From positions 1 through 10,421 of the forward strand of contig WLHO01000017.1 of NCBI GenBank assembly GCA_009702645.1: a stretch of DNA of 10,421 bases. The letters run 5' to 3'. Within the stretch, counting starts at the first letter, position 1. The number at the start of each line of letters is the position of its first letter. Shown here piece by piece: positions 1 through 5,956 of this stretch. The stretch comes from Actinomycetota bacterium. Its GTDB lineage: Bacteria; Actinomycetota; Actinomycetes; Actinomycetales; Microbacteriaceae. The notes beneath the pieces were generated by a model that worked only from the letters and a program-made list of their open reading frames with translations, ran no database searches and was not told where the DNA came from. Both the position numbers and the translations under genes were made by a program.

Positions 1-1547
1 ACTGCGGCGTGCTCTTCCCAGAGGAGCATCAGCCAGGAGTCGATGTGATTCTGCCTGACTTTGGCTACCTGAAGAATCGGCTTAGCGACATCATCGGTAT
101 CTTTCTGACTCACGGCCACGAAGACCACATCGGGGGAGTGCCTTACCTACTGCGTATGCGCGCGGACATTCCAATCATCGGTTCATCTTTGACACTTGCC
201 TTCATCGAGGCAAAGCTCAAAGAGCACCGCCTGCCTGCTTACACTCACACCGTTCGCGAGGGCGATGTTGAGGTTATGGGCGATTTCGAACTTGAGTTCA
301 TTGCGGTGAATCATTCGATTCCTGATGCCCTTGCTGTTTTAATCAAGTCCAAAGCTGGAACCATCCTTCACACAGGCGATTTCAAGATGGACCAGATTCC
401 CCTCGATGGCAGGATCACTGACCTTCGTGCTTTTGCTCGAATCGGAGAAGCTGGACTTGATTTGTTCTTGTGCGATTCGACAAACGCCGATGTGCCAGGA
501 TTTACCCCACTTGAAAAAGACATCGGTCCAGTCCTGCATGATGTGATTGGCCGAGCCACCAAGCGCGTCATTGTTGCCTCATTCTCGTCTCACGTCCATC
601 GGGTCCAGCAGGTAATTGACGCAGCCGTAAGCAACAACCGCAAAGTGGTTCTAGTTGGCAGATCCATGGTTCGCAACATGCAGATTGCTGCCGAGCTTGG
701 ATTTCTAAAGATTCCGGACGATGCGGTTGTTGATTTGAAGGATTCGAACAAGTACGAACCTTCTGAGTTGGTTTTTATGACAACCGGTAGCCAGGGTGAG
801 CCTATGGCTGGATTATCCCGCATGGCAAAGCTTGAGCATGAGATAGAAATCGCTGAAGGCGACACAGTGATTTTGGCCAGCTCACTGATTCCCGGGAACG
901 AAAACGCCGTCTATCGAGTAATTGATGGATTGACCAAGCTCGGAGCAAACGTGATCCATAAGGGAAACGCCAAGGTGCACGTCTCAGGTCACGCAGCAGC
1001 CGGCGAGCTGATGTATGTGTACAACATCCTGAAGCCAAGAAACGTTTTACCGGTCCACGGTGAGTATCGTCACCTGGTAGCCAACGCTAGGGTCGCAGAG
1101 CAAACTGGAATCAGCAAAGAGAACATCATCTTGGCCGAAGATGGATTTGTTATTGACTTAAGCGATGGAGTTGCCAAGGTTGTCGGTGAAGTTGAGTGTG
1201 GACTTTTGTATGTTGACGGCAAGACCGTAGGAACAATCACCGAGGAAGATCTAAAAGATCGCAGGATCTTGAGCGAAGAAGGCTTTATCTCCGTGTTTGT
1301 TGTGGTTGATGCAAACACCGGTTTGATCACAGCCGGACCTGAGATTCGAGCTCGAGCCTTTGCCGAAGAAGATCATGTTTTTGACGATGTGAAGCCACAA
1401 ATTGAAAGAGCATTGTTGCAGGCAGCTCGCGAAGGAATTAGAGATACTCACTCTTTGCAGCAGGTGATTCGAAGAAGCGTTGGGGGTTGGGTCTCCAAGG
1501 CTCATCGCCGTAAGCCCATGATCATTCCGGTGGTCATTCACGGCTAG
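1..1547 (+). CDS. rnj: Ribonuclease J (5'-truncated by window edge)
   Basis: This is a metallo-beta-lactamase/beta-CASP ribonuclease that processes and degrades RNA in the cytoplasm, with 5'-to-3' exonuclease and endonuclease activity in known family members. The reading frame is open to the window edge, and the bases before the first GTG (position 9) encode Cys-Gly in the family's usual 'DCGVLFPE' context. The GTG is therefore an internal valine, and roughly 45 N-terminal residues appear to be missing. Counting from that valine, the metal-binding motif HGHEDH is at 35-40, HTGDFK at 121-126 and DSTNAD at 156-161. The beta-[12 protein letters not shown] is at 191-198, TGSQGEP at 259-265, HVSGHA at 324-329 and PVHGEYRHL at 348-356. 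The C-terminal domain ends in a basic stretch and 'VVIHG'. The set of active-site motifs is complete for the visible part. Family assignment is very secure. Confidence 0.96.
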   Translation, partial: CGVLFPEEHQPGVDVILPDFGYLKNRLSDIIGIFLTHGHEDHIGGVPYLLRMRADIPIIGSSLTLAFIEAKLKEHRLPAYTHTVREGDVEVMGDFELEFIAVNHSIPDALAVLIKSKAGTILHTGDFKMDQIPLDGRITDLRAFARIGEAGLDLFLCDSTNADVPGFTPLEKDIGPVLHDVIGRATKRVIVASFSSHVHRVQQVIDAAVSNNRKVVLVGRSMVRNMQIAAELGFLKIPDDAVVDLKDSNKYEPSELVFMTTGSQGEPMAGLSRMAKLEHEIEIAEGDTVILASSLIPGNENAVYRVIDGLTKLGANVIHKGNAKVHVSGHAAAGELMYVYNILKPRNVLPVHGEYRHLVANARVAEQTGISKENIILAEDGFVIDLSDGVAKVVGEVECGLLYVDGKTVGTITEEDLKDRRILSEEGFISVFVVVDANTGLITAGPEIRARAFAEEDHVFDDVKPQIERALLQAAREGIRDTHSLQQVIRRSVGGWVSKAHRRKPMIIPVVIHG

Positions 1548-1560
1548 CCGCCTTAGGTTA

Positions 1561-1591
1561 CGGGGGTTTTGGACCCCCCGCTAGTAGTTTT
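1561..1591 (+). terminator. Candidate hairpin terminator between rnj and ftsK
   Basis: Fourteen bases after the rnj stop, GGGGGT (1562-1567) can pair with ACCCCC (1573-1578) around a 5-base loop. An alternative register pairs CGGGGG (1561-1566) with CCCCCG (1575-1580). Only a weak T tract follows (TTTT at 1588-1591, after 'CTAGTAG'), so termination may be inefficient. The hairpin ends less than 20 bases before the ftsK ATG, so it could instead affect ftsK translation in read-through transcripts. Location at the end of a gene favours a terminator; this is inference. Confidence 0.45.
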
Positions 1592-1597
1592 GAAGCC

Positions 1598-4108
1598 ATG
1601 GCAACCAGAAAATCGCCTCCCGCGAGAAAACGCGCCCCAGCCAAGACGCAGGTTCTAAAACCCAAGGCTGCCGGCTCTTCACAGCCTCACCCGCTGGTTC
1701 GTTTTTACCTGGCTTTAGCCCATGGCTTTGGGGGAGCAGCCAGAGCTCTTTCCCCGGATCAGATTTCCAAAGAAGACCGTCGCGACGGCTTTCCCTTTTT
1801 TATGGCAATTCTTGGTGTGCTGGGGATCACCTTTGGATGGTTCTTGATTCAAGAAAGCTGGGCCCAGACTCTAAACGCCTTTAGCTTTGGTTTATTGTTT
1901 GGACCTGTTTCATTTGGGCTTCCAGTTGTGATGATTATCTTCGCCATCTTCCTAGCCCGTCACCCTTCCAGTGTTCAAGATAACTCTCGAATTGGCGTTG
2001 GAATCTTCTTGATGCTGATAACTGTTTCAGGCTTTTTCCATCTTTTTAGCGCTCAGCCTCAGCCAACCGATGGAGTAATTGCCCTGGCTAATGCCGGAGG
2101 ACTCTTTGGTTGGCTAATCGCGATCCCTTTCTTGGCCACCATCACGATTTGGGGTGCAGTGCCTATTTTGGCTGTAATTGGCTTTGCTTCAATTCTGATC
2201 ATGACCAAGACTGCCCCGAATAAAATCGGTGAGCGACTCGGAGAGCTATACGAGTATCTATTTGGCTCAGCCCTAAGAGGTTCCCACCAGGTCGAAGAGT
2301 CAGAAGAGATTTCTGATGCATTTGATGGCACCAAGGTGCCATGGTGGCGCAAAGGGAAAAAAGACGAAGGCTCTTTTGATTCAGCCTTGATCCAGCAAGA
2401 AGATGCAACTGATGTGGTTTCGGATCTGTTTGATAACCCAACACCTCGAACCCGAGAGATACCGATTGTTGCGGAAATTCCAGCCGAGCCGGAGGCCTTG
2501 TTTGAGGCCGAAGAGGATGAAAAACCGGTAGCTCAGGTTGGCCGAATCAACCGCACCTACAAGCTTCCCGATCAGTCACTACTGGGTGCGGGAACCATTC
2601 CAAAATTGCGCTCAGAGGTAACGGACGAAGTGGTCGCCTCAATTAGCGCGGTTTTCAAAGAGTTCGACATCGAAGCAAGCGTCACCGGTTTTTCCAGAGG
2701 ACCGACTGTCACCAGGTATGAAGTTGAACTTGCTGCTGGCGTGAAGGTTGAGGCGGTCACCAGACTTGCTAGCAACATCTCCTACGCTGTTGCTTCCAAC
2801 GAGGTTCGCATTCTGGCGCCGATTCCAGGCAAAAGTGCTATCGGCATTGAAATTCCAAACACCGACCGCGAGACCGTTTCATTGGGTGATGTGCTCAGGT
2901 CTCAAAACGCCAAGCTATCGCAGCACCCGCTAACCATCGGCATCGGAAAAGATGTTGAGGGTGGGTTTGTGGTCGCAAACCTTGCCAAGATGCCGCATCT
3001 ATTGGTCGCTGGTGCAACAGGGGCCGGTAAGTCCAGTTTTGTAAACGCCATGATTACCTCGATTTTGATGCGCGCTAAACCTGCTGAAGTCAGGCTGGTA
3101 CTGATTGACCCTAAGCGAGTGGAGCTGGCGGCCTACCAAGGCGTTCCGCACTTGATTACTCCGATCATTACCAACCCCAAAAAAGCCGCCGAGGCGCTGC
3201 AGTGGGTAGTAAAAGAAATGGACATGCGATACGACGATCTCGCATCCTTTGGATTTAAGCACATAGATGATTTCAACCGCGCTGTTGTTGCAGGGGAGCT
3301 TTCTGTCCCAGAAGGCTCAACCAGAAAGCTTCAGCCCTACCCGTATTTGTTGGTGGTAGTTGACGAGCTCGCCGATTTGATGATTGTTGCTCCGCGTGAT
3401 GTAGAGGATTCGATTGTTCGAATTACTCAGCTAGCTCGCGCATCAGGTATTCACTTAGTGCTTGCTACCCAGCGTCCCTCGGTTGATGTGGTCACTGGTT
3501 TGATCAAAGCCAATGTGCCTTCCAGATTGGCATTCTCAGTGTCTTCCGTGACTGACTCAAGAGTTATCTTGGATCAGCCTGGAGCTGAGAAGTTGGTAGG
3601 TCAAGGTGACGCACTGTTTTCACCGATGGGAACCAACAAGCCAATTCGTGTTCAGGGAGCGTGGGTCGGCGAAGCAGAGCTGCACGCTGTTGTGGCACAC
3701 GTCAAGGCCCAGATGGAACCTGAGTATCGAAACGATGTTGCAGCTACCGCTACCGCCAAAGTCGTTGATGCTGACATCGGTGATGATCTAGAAGTGCTTC
3801 TACAGGCAACCGAGTTGATTGTTAACTCACAGTTTGGTTCGACCTCGATGCTGCAGCGAAAGCTCCGTGTGGGATTTGCTAAGGCCGGTCGCTTGATGGA
3901 TCTTTTGGAATCTAGAAACATTGTTGGACCCTCCGAAGGCTCTAAAGCCAGAGACGTGCTGGTAAAGCCTGATGAGCTGGCAACGGTCTTGGGCCAGCTG
4001 CGCGGAGATGTGCCACAGACTATGGCGGTGGATTCAGGTGTGATCCGAACCACAGGCGACGATGATGACGGCGATGAGGATGCGTGGCAGCTGACGGGCC
4101 GGCCATGA
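1598..4108 (+). CDS. ftsK: DNA translocase FtsK/SpoIIIE
   Basis: This is a septum-located, ATP-driven DNA pump that clears chromosome ends through the closing division septum and helps resolve chromosome dimers. The 836-residue protein has a basic N-terminal tail (1-30) and four or five hydrophobic membrane segments between about 65 and 202. An acidic, proline-rich linker spans about 230-315. The alpha/beta motor domain carries Walker A GATGAGKS at 472-479, Walker B VVVDE at 586-590 and the conserved [13 protein letters not shown] at 622-634. The gamma winged-helix domain (about 730-797, with '[23 protein letters not shown]') reads polarity sequences on DNA. The tail is strongly acidic (DDDDGDED at 821-828). 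The linker is much shorter than in E. coli, as is usual for Actinobacteria. The ATG start has only a weak upstream 'GAAG'. The stop codon overlaps the pgsA start. Confidence 0.97.
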   Translation: MATRKSPPARKRAPAKTQVLKPKAAGSSQPHPLVRFYLALAHGFGGAARALSPDQISKEDRRDGFPFFMAILGVLGITFGWFLIQESWAQTLNAFSFGLLFGPVSFGLPVVMIIFAIFLARHPSSVQDNSRIGVGIFLMLITVSGFFHLFSAQPQPTDGVIALANAGGLFGWLIAIPFLATITIWGAVPILAVIGFASILIMTKTAPNKIGERLGELYEYLFGSALRGSHQVEESEEISDAFDGTKVPWWRKGKKDEGSFDSALIQQEDATDVVSDLFDNPTPRTREIPIVAEIPAEPEALFEAEEDEKPVAQVGRINRTYKLPDQSLLGAGTIPKLRSEVTDEVVASISAVFKEFDIEASVTGFSRGPTVTRYEVELAAGVKVEAVTRLASNISYAVASNEVRILAPIPGKSAIGIEIPNTDRETVSLGDVLRSQNAKLSQHPLTIGIGKDVEGGFVVANLAKMPHLLVAGATGAGKSSFVNAMITSILMRAKPAEVRLVLIDPKRVELAAYQGVPHLITPIITNPKKAAEALQWVVKEMDMRYDDLASFGFKHIDDFNRAVVAGELSVPEGSTRKLQPYPYLLVVVDELADLMIVAPRDVEDSIVRITQLARASGIHLVLATQRPSVDVVTGLIKANVPSRLAFSVSSVTDSRVILDQPGAEKLVGQGDALFSPMGTNKPIRVQGAWVGEAELHAVVAHVKAQMEPEYRNDVAATATAKVVDADIGDDLEVLLQATELIVNSQFGSTSMLQRKLRVGFAKAGRLMDLLESRNIVGPSEGSKARDVLVKPDELATVLGQLRGDVPQTMAVDSGVIRTTGDDDDGDEDAWQLTGRP

Positions 4109-4638
4109 ATATCCCAAACTCTATAACCATCGCTCGAATTGGTCTTGCTCCGCTTTTTGTTTACCTGCTTTTGATATCCCCTGAGCCAAACTCTTGGCAG
4201 CACTGGCTGGCAACTTTTGTTTTTGTGTTGGCTATTTCGACTGACGGTATTGACGGGGCAGTTGCTAGAAGAACTGGCAAGGTCACAAACCTTGGCAAGA
4301 TCTTAGATCCGATTGCCGATAAGGCTCTTTTGGGAAGTGCGCTAGTCACGCTTTCTTTTCTTGGTGAAATCGATTGGTGGATCACAATCTTGATTCTGGT
4401 TCGAGAATTGGCTGTGACTTTGTATCGAGTGACCGTTGCTAAAAACAGAGTGATTGCTGCAACTGGTTCTGGGAAGCTAAAGACAATTTTGCAAGGCGTG
4501 GCAATTGGTGCTGTGCTGGCACCGTTCGAGGTTTGGGTTTCTGCTTGGAGCTTTGTTGAAGAGGGGCTTTTGTTTCTGGCCCTGGCTTCAACTTTGATTT
4601 CTGGAATTCAGTTCTTTATCGCTGCGAGCAAAAAATGA
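4105..4638 (+). CDS. pgsA: CDP-diacylglycerol–glycerol-3-phosphate 3-phosphatidyltransferase (PgsA-type)
   Basis: This is an integral-membrane enzyme of the CDP-alcohol phosphatidyltransferase family. It most likely joins CDP-diacylglycerol and glycerol-3-phosphate to make phosphatidylglycerol phosphate, the first step toward phosphatidylglycerol and cardiolipin. The family signature D-x2-D-G-x2-A-R-x8-G-x3-D-x3-D is perfect: D47, D50-G51, A54-R55, G64, D68, D72. The 177-residue protein is hydrophobic throughout, with several membrane helices (about 8-24, 34-45, 74-88, 91-107, 127-142, 153-172). I chose ATG 4105, which overlaps the ftsK stop as ATGA, rather than an in-frame GTG at 4084. The protein then begins '[12 protein letters not shown]', the normal family N terminus. 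A related phosphatidyltransferase such as PIP synthase is less likely given the ftsK-pgsA-cinA order, but substrate cannot be proved from sequence. Confidence 0.92.
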   Translation: MNIPNSITIARIGLAPLFVYLLLISPEPNSWQHWLATFVFVLAISTDGIDGAVARRTGKVTNLGKILDPIADKALLGSALVTLSFLGEIDWWITILILVRELAVTLYRVTVAKNRVIAATGSGKLKTILQGVAIGAVLAPFEVWVSAWSFVEEGLLFLALASTLISGIQFFIAASKK

Positions 4639-5138
4639 GCTCGGCAAAACAGATTCTGGATGCGCTTAGGTCTCAGAATAAAAAACTAGTTCTTGCTGAG
4701 TCTGTGACCGGAGGATTACTTACTGCAGAGTTTGCGAAGGTCGCTGGGGCATCAGATGTGTTGCTGACTGGAATAGTGGCCTACGACAGCACTCTCAAGA
4801 ACGAACTTCTTGGTGTCTCGAGACAGCTTCTTGAAAACCAAGGTGCGGTTGATCCTGAGGTCGCTGCCCAGATGGCCGAGGGGATAAGAAACAAGATTTC
4901 CCAAAAGCTAGGGTTAGAGCTTGGCTCACTGGTGGCTATTTCCACAACGGGAGTTGCAGGACCTGCCGAACAAGATGGCAAGCCAGTTGGGGAGCTGTAC
5001 ATTTGCGTCTCCCATGGCCCCGAGGAGGCTGTATCCAGCAACGTTTTTGCCCATCAATTAGCGGGAGATAGGGCCCAGATCCAGAATTCTGCGGTTTTGC
5101 TGGGACTTGGTCACCTGTGGGAAGAAATTGCGGAATAA
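4635..5138 (+). CDS. cinA: CinA-like nicotinamide-nucleotide amidohydrolase (PncC domain only)
   Basis: This is a cytosolic enzyme of the CinA C-terminal family, whose characterised members deamidate nicotinamide mononucleotide to nicotinic acid mononucleotide in pyridine-nucleotide recycling. The 167-residue protein is the single CinA_C domain; the N-terminal MoCF-like domain of full-length CinA is absent. Visible family motifs are LAESVTGG (20-27, where many homologues have AESCTGG), GIVAYDSTLKNELLGV (46-61), GAVDPEVAAQMAEG (70-83), STTGVAGP (103-110) and KPVGELY (116-122). The start ATG overlaps the pgsA stop as ATGA, indicating translational coupling. The position between pgsA and clgR is conserved in Actinobacteria. 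The historical name 'competence/damage-inducible' does not itself prove a competence role here. Confidence 0.92.
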   Translation: MSSAKQILDALRSQNKKLVLAESVTGGLLTAEFAKVAGASDVLLTGIVAYDSTLKNELLGVSRQLLENQGAVDPEVAAQMAEGIRNKISQKLGLELGSLVAISTTGVAGPAEQDGKPVGELYICVSHGPEEAVSSNVFAHQLAGDRAQIQNSAVLLGLGHLWEEIAE

Positions 5139-5143
5139 TCTAG

Positions 5144-5166
5144 TTGTCAGTAGTCACAGCTAGAGT
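5144..5166 (+). promoter_or_regulatory. RecA-NDp/PafBC-type promoter upstream of clgR
   Basis: TTGTCAGTA (5144-5152), an 8-base spacer and TAGAGT (5161-5166) match the published mycobacterial LexA/RecA-independent damage promoter pattern tTGTCRgtg-N8-TAnnnT, except for the last weakly conserved base of the upstream block. Transcription would start near 5173, giving a leader of about 16 bases that carries the strong ribosome binding site of clgR. The element begins six bases after the cinA stop, where a promoter for the next gene would be expected. The match is seen directly; PafBC control is inferred. Confidence 0.65.
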
Positions 5167-5176
5167 TGAGCTTCGG

Positions 5177-5184
5177 AAGGAGGG
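5177..5184 (+). promoter_or_regulatory. Strong ribosome binding site of clgR
   Basis: AAGGAGGG, with five bases between GGAGG and the ATG at 5189, is the best Shine-Dalgarno sequence noticed in the window. It decides the clgR start against the in-frame TTG at 5144, which lies inside the promoter element. Confidence 0.85.
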
Positions 5185-5188
5185 TCAG

Positions 5189-5554
5189 ATGACATTAGTT
5201 AGAACAGAAATCGGAGACGTGCTCCGCGATTTTAGGCTTCAGAAGGGTCAGACTCTCCGCCAGGTAGCGGCGCGCGCCAGCGTAGCCTTGGGCTACCTGA
5301 GCGAGCTAGAGCGAGGCCAGAAAGAGGCTTCTTCGGAGATCCTTTCGGCCGTAGCCGAAGCCCTGGAGGTCCCACTTTCAGTGGTTCTGCGCGAGGTTTC
5401 AGACCGAATTGCCCTAGTTGAGGGCGTACTTCCTGAAGAATTCATGGCTCAGGCCACCGGTGCCCGCGAAGTGTCGGATTTGACCGTGCCAATTGGCTTT
5501 GTTCAGGACTTCAATGAGCAGCTCGAAAAAGACCTGCTCAGCGGTCGCATCTAG
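5189..5554 (+). CDS. clgR: ClgR-family XRE transcriptional regulator
   Basis: This is a DNA-binding regulator of the actinobacterial ClgR type. Studied homologues activate the clpP and clpC protease genes and stress genes in Corynebacterium, Streptomyces and mycobacteria. The 121-residue protein carries an XRE/Cro-type helix-turn-helix at about residues 9-63. It contains the family stretch 'ALGYLSELERGQKEASSEIL' around the recognition helix (33-52), followed by 'PLSVVLREVSD' (62-72). A variable C-terminal part ends in 'LLSGRI'. The start is ATG 5189 with a near-perfect ribosome binding site. It follows cinA by 50 bases and has its own damage-type promoter. In mycobacteria the homologue (Rv2745c) sits in the same neighbourhood but is followed by a pspA-like gene, which is absent here. 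The family call is strong; the target genes are inferred. Confidence 0.9.
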   Translation: MTLVRTEIGDVLRDFRLQKGQTLRQVAARASVALGYLSELERGQKEASSEILSAVAEALEVPLSVVLREVSDRIALVEGVLPEEFMAQATGAREVSDLTVPIGFVQDFNEQLEKDLLSGRI

Positions 5555-5571
5555 CCCGAAAACCCCACATC

Positions 5572-5805
5572 TTGCGCCTAAGCCAGTTTTACGAGCTGAT
5601 GGCCGATGAGTTCGGTAAGCCCCATTCCGAGGTAATCATCAAAGATTTCGCCCTATTCGAGCTGGGGGACCAAACCGCTGCCACACTGCTTGCCAAAGGG
5701 GAGGATCCTCGCCAGATCTGGCTGGCCATTTGCCGGGCCCAGGCCGTTCCCAAGGAGCGCTGGAGTGGACTGGACAAAAAAGCTAAAAAACAACACGCCG
5801 AGTAA
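5572..5805 (+). CDS. DUF3046 family small protein
   Basis: This small actinobacterial protein (77 residues) has no known function. It matches the DUF3046 pattern as I know it: an N-terminal 'MRLSQFYELMADEFG' followed by a region like 'ALGGRTA…AL..G..PR.VW.ALC.A..VP..R', seen here as 'LGDQTAATLLAKGEDPRQIW' at about 31-50 and 'LAICRAQAVPKERW' at 51-64. The tail is lysine-rich (KKAKK). It is predicted soluble and mostly helical, with no signal peptide or membrane segment. The start is probably TTG 5572, because the family begins at this Met-Arg; the first downstream ATG (5599) would remove the conserved N terminus. No ribosome binding site is visible, and the gene lies only 17 bases after clgR, so translation may depend on clgR. 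The family is habitually encoded just before recA, which hints at, but does not prove, a link to DNA repair. Confidence 0.85.
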   Translation: MRLSQFYELMADEFGKPHSEVIIKDFALFELGDQTAATLLAKGEDPRQIWLAICRAQAVPKERWSGLDKKAKKQHAE

Positions 5806-5813
5806 ATAAACAC

Positions 5814-5829
5814 TCGAAATCTTGTTCGA
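5814..5829. promoter_or_regulatory. LexA/SOS box of recA
   Basis: TCGAAATCTTGTTCGA matches the actinobacterial SOS box TCGAAC-N4-GTTCGA at 11 of its 12 fixed positions; the one difference is A for C at position six. It is a good dyad (TCGAA/TTCGA) located where LexA would block the distal recA promoter. Confidence 0.88.
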
Positions 5830-5842
5830 ATCCTGCTATGGT
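5814..5842 (+). promoter_or_regulatory. Distal recA promoter, LexA-controlled
   Basis: A TATGGT hexamer (5837-5842) preceded by TGC forms an extended -10. Seventeen bases upstream, TCGAAA (5814-5819) matches TTGACA at four of six positions. The SOS box covers the -35 and the spacer, so bound LexA would exclude RNA polymerase. Transcription would start near 5849, giving a leader of roughly 108 bases that includes the inverted repeat. Confidence 0.6.
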
Positions 5843-5861
5843 TCATTTAAGGCAGTTGAAA

Positions 5862-5894
5862 GCTCAAAGTTATACACAGATTGGTGTTTTGAGC
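5862..5894 (+). repeat. Bulged inverted repeat in recA leader
   Basis: GCTCAAA (5862-5868) pairs with TTTGAGC (5888-5894), and inside it ACAC (5874-5877) pairs with GTGT (5884-5887). This gives 11 base pairs with a 5-base bulge on the left arm and a 6-base loop. It lies between the two recA promoters, so only the transcript from the distal promoter would carry it. It has no T tract after it, so it does not look like a simple terminator. Function unknown. Confidence 0.5.
5870..5878 (+). promoter_or_regulatory. DnaA-box-like 9-mer
   Basis: TTATACACA fits the E. coli DnaA-box consensus TTATNCACA, inside the left arm and bulge of the inverted repeat. Actinobacterial DnaA boxes favour a G at the third position and CC before ACA, and a single 9-mer could occur by chance in a window of this size. 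Confidence 0.2.
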
Positions 5895-5901
5895 CCAGAA
5901 G

Positions 5902-5923
5902 TGTCGGTAGCCAAAAGTAATGT
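5902..5923 (+). promoter_or_regulatory. Proximal recA promoter, RecA-NDp/PafBC type
   Basis: TGTCGGTA (5902-5909), an 8-base spacer and TAATGT (5918-5923) match the mycobacterial LexA-independent damage promoter pattern TGTCRgt(g)-N8-TAnnnT. Transcription would start near 5930, about 27 bases before the recA ATG. The arrangement of a LexA-independent promoter nearer the gene and a LexA-regulated promoter farther out is the one described for mycobacterial recA. It also shares spacing and 15 of 23 bases with the element before clgR. Confidence 0.7.
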
Positions 5924-5943
5924 CGGAAGCATCACGAATCGAA

Positions 5944-5949
5944 AGAGGA
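5944..5949 (+). promoter_or_regulatory. recA ribosome binding site
   Basis: AGAGGA with seven bases to the ATG at 5957 is a good Shine-Dalgarno sequence and supports that start. Confidence 0.75.
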
Positions 5950-5956
5950 ACAAAAG

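Larger units (their letters stand above)
5806..5956. promoter_or_regulatory. recA upstream control region
   Basis: This 151-base gap is the longest non-coding stretch in the window. In order it contains an SOS box overlapping a distal promoter (5814-5842), a bulged inverted repeat with a DnaA-box-like core (5862-5894), a RecA-NDp-type proximal promoter (5902-5923) and the recA ribosome binding site (5944-5949). No credible small ORF or RNA gene was recognised in it. Confidence 0.8.

Noticed and set aside
9..11. GTG at position 9 as the rnj start
   Set aside because: The frame stays open upstream, and the preceding codons (…Cys-Gly) match the conserved internal 'DCGV' of RNase J, so the gene begins outside the window.
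1180..1202. TTGTCGGTG inside rnj resembling the RecA-NDp upstream block
   Set aside because: Eight bases downstream the sequence is TGTGGA rather than TAnnnT, and the site is deep within a coding region.
4084..4104. Longer PgsA beginning at GTG 4084
   Set aside because: The seven extra residues are hydrophilic and not family-like, whereas ATG 4105 overlaps the ftsK stop in the common ATGA arrangement.
3652..4203. A 183-codon open frame on the minus strand across the ftsK end and pgsA start
   Set aside because: It lies antisense to the FtsK gamma domain and PgsA, both of which show strong family motifs. The translation is Ser/Thr/Pro-rich with no recognisable domain, typical of a shadow frame.
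5144..5188. N-terminal extension of ClgR starting from TTG 5144
   Set aside because: The ATG at 5189 has a near-ideal ribosome binding site and gives the usual 'MTLVRTEIGDVLRDFR' family N terminus; the upstream part coincides with a promoter element.
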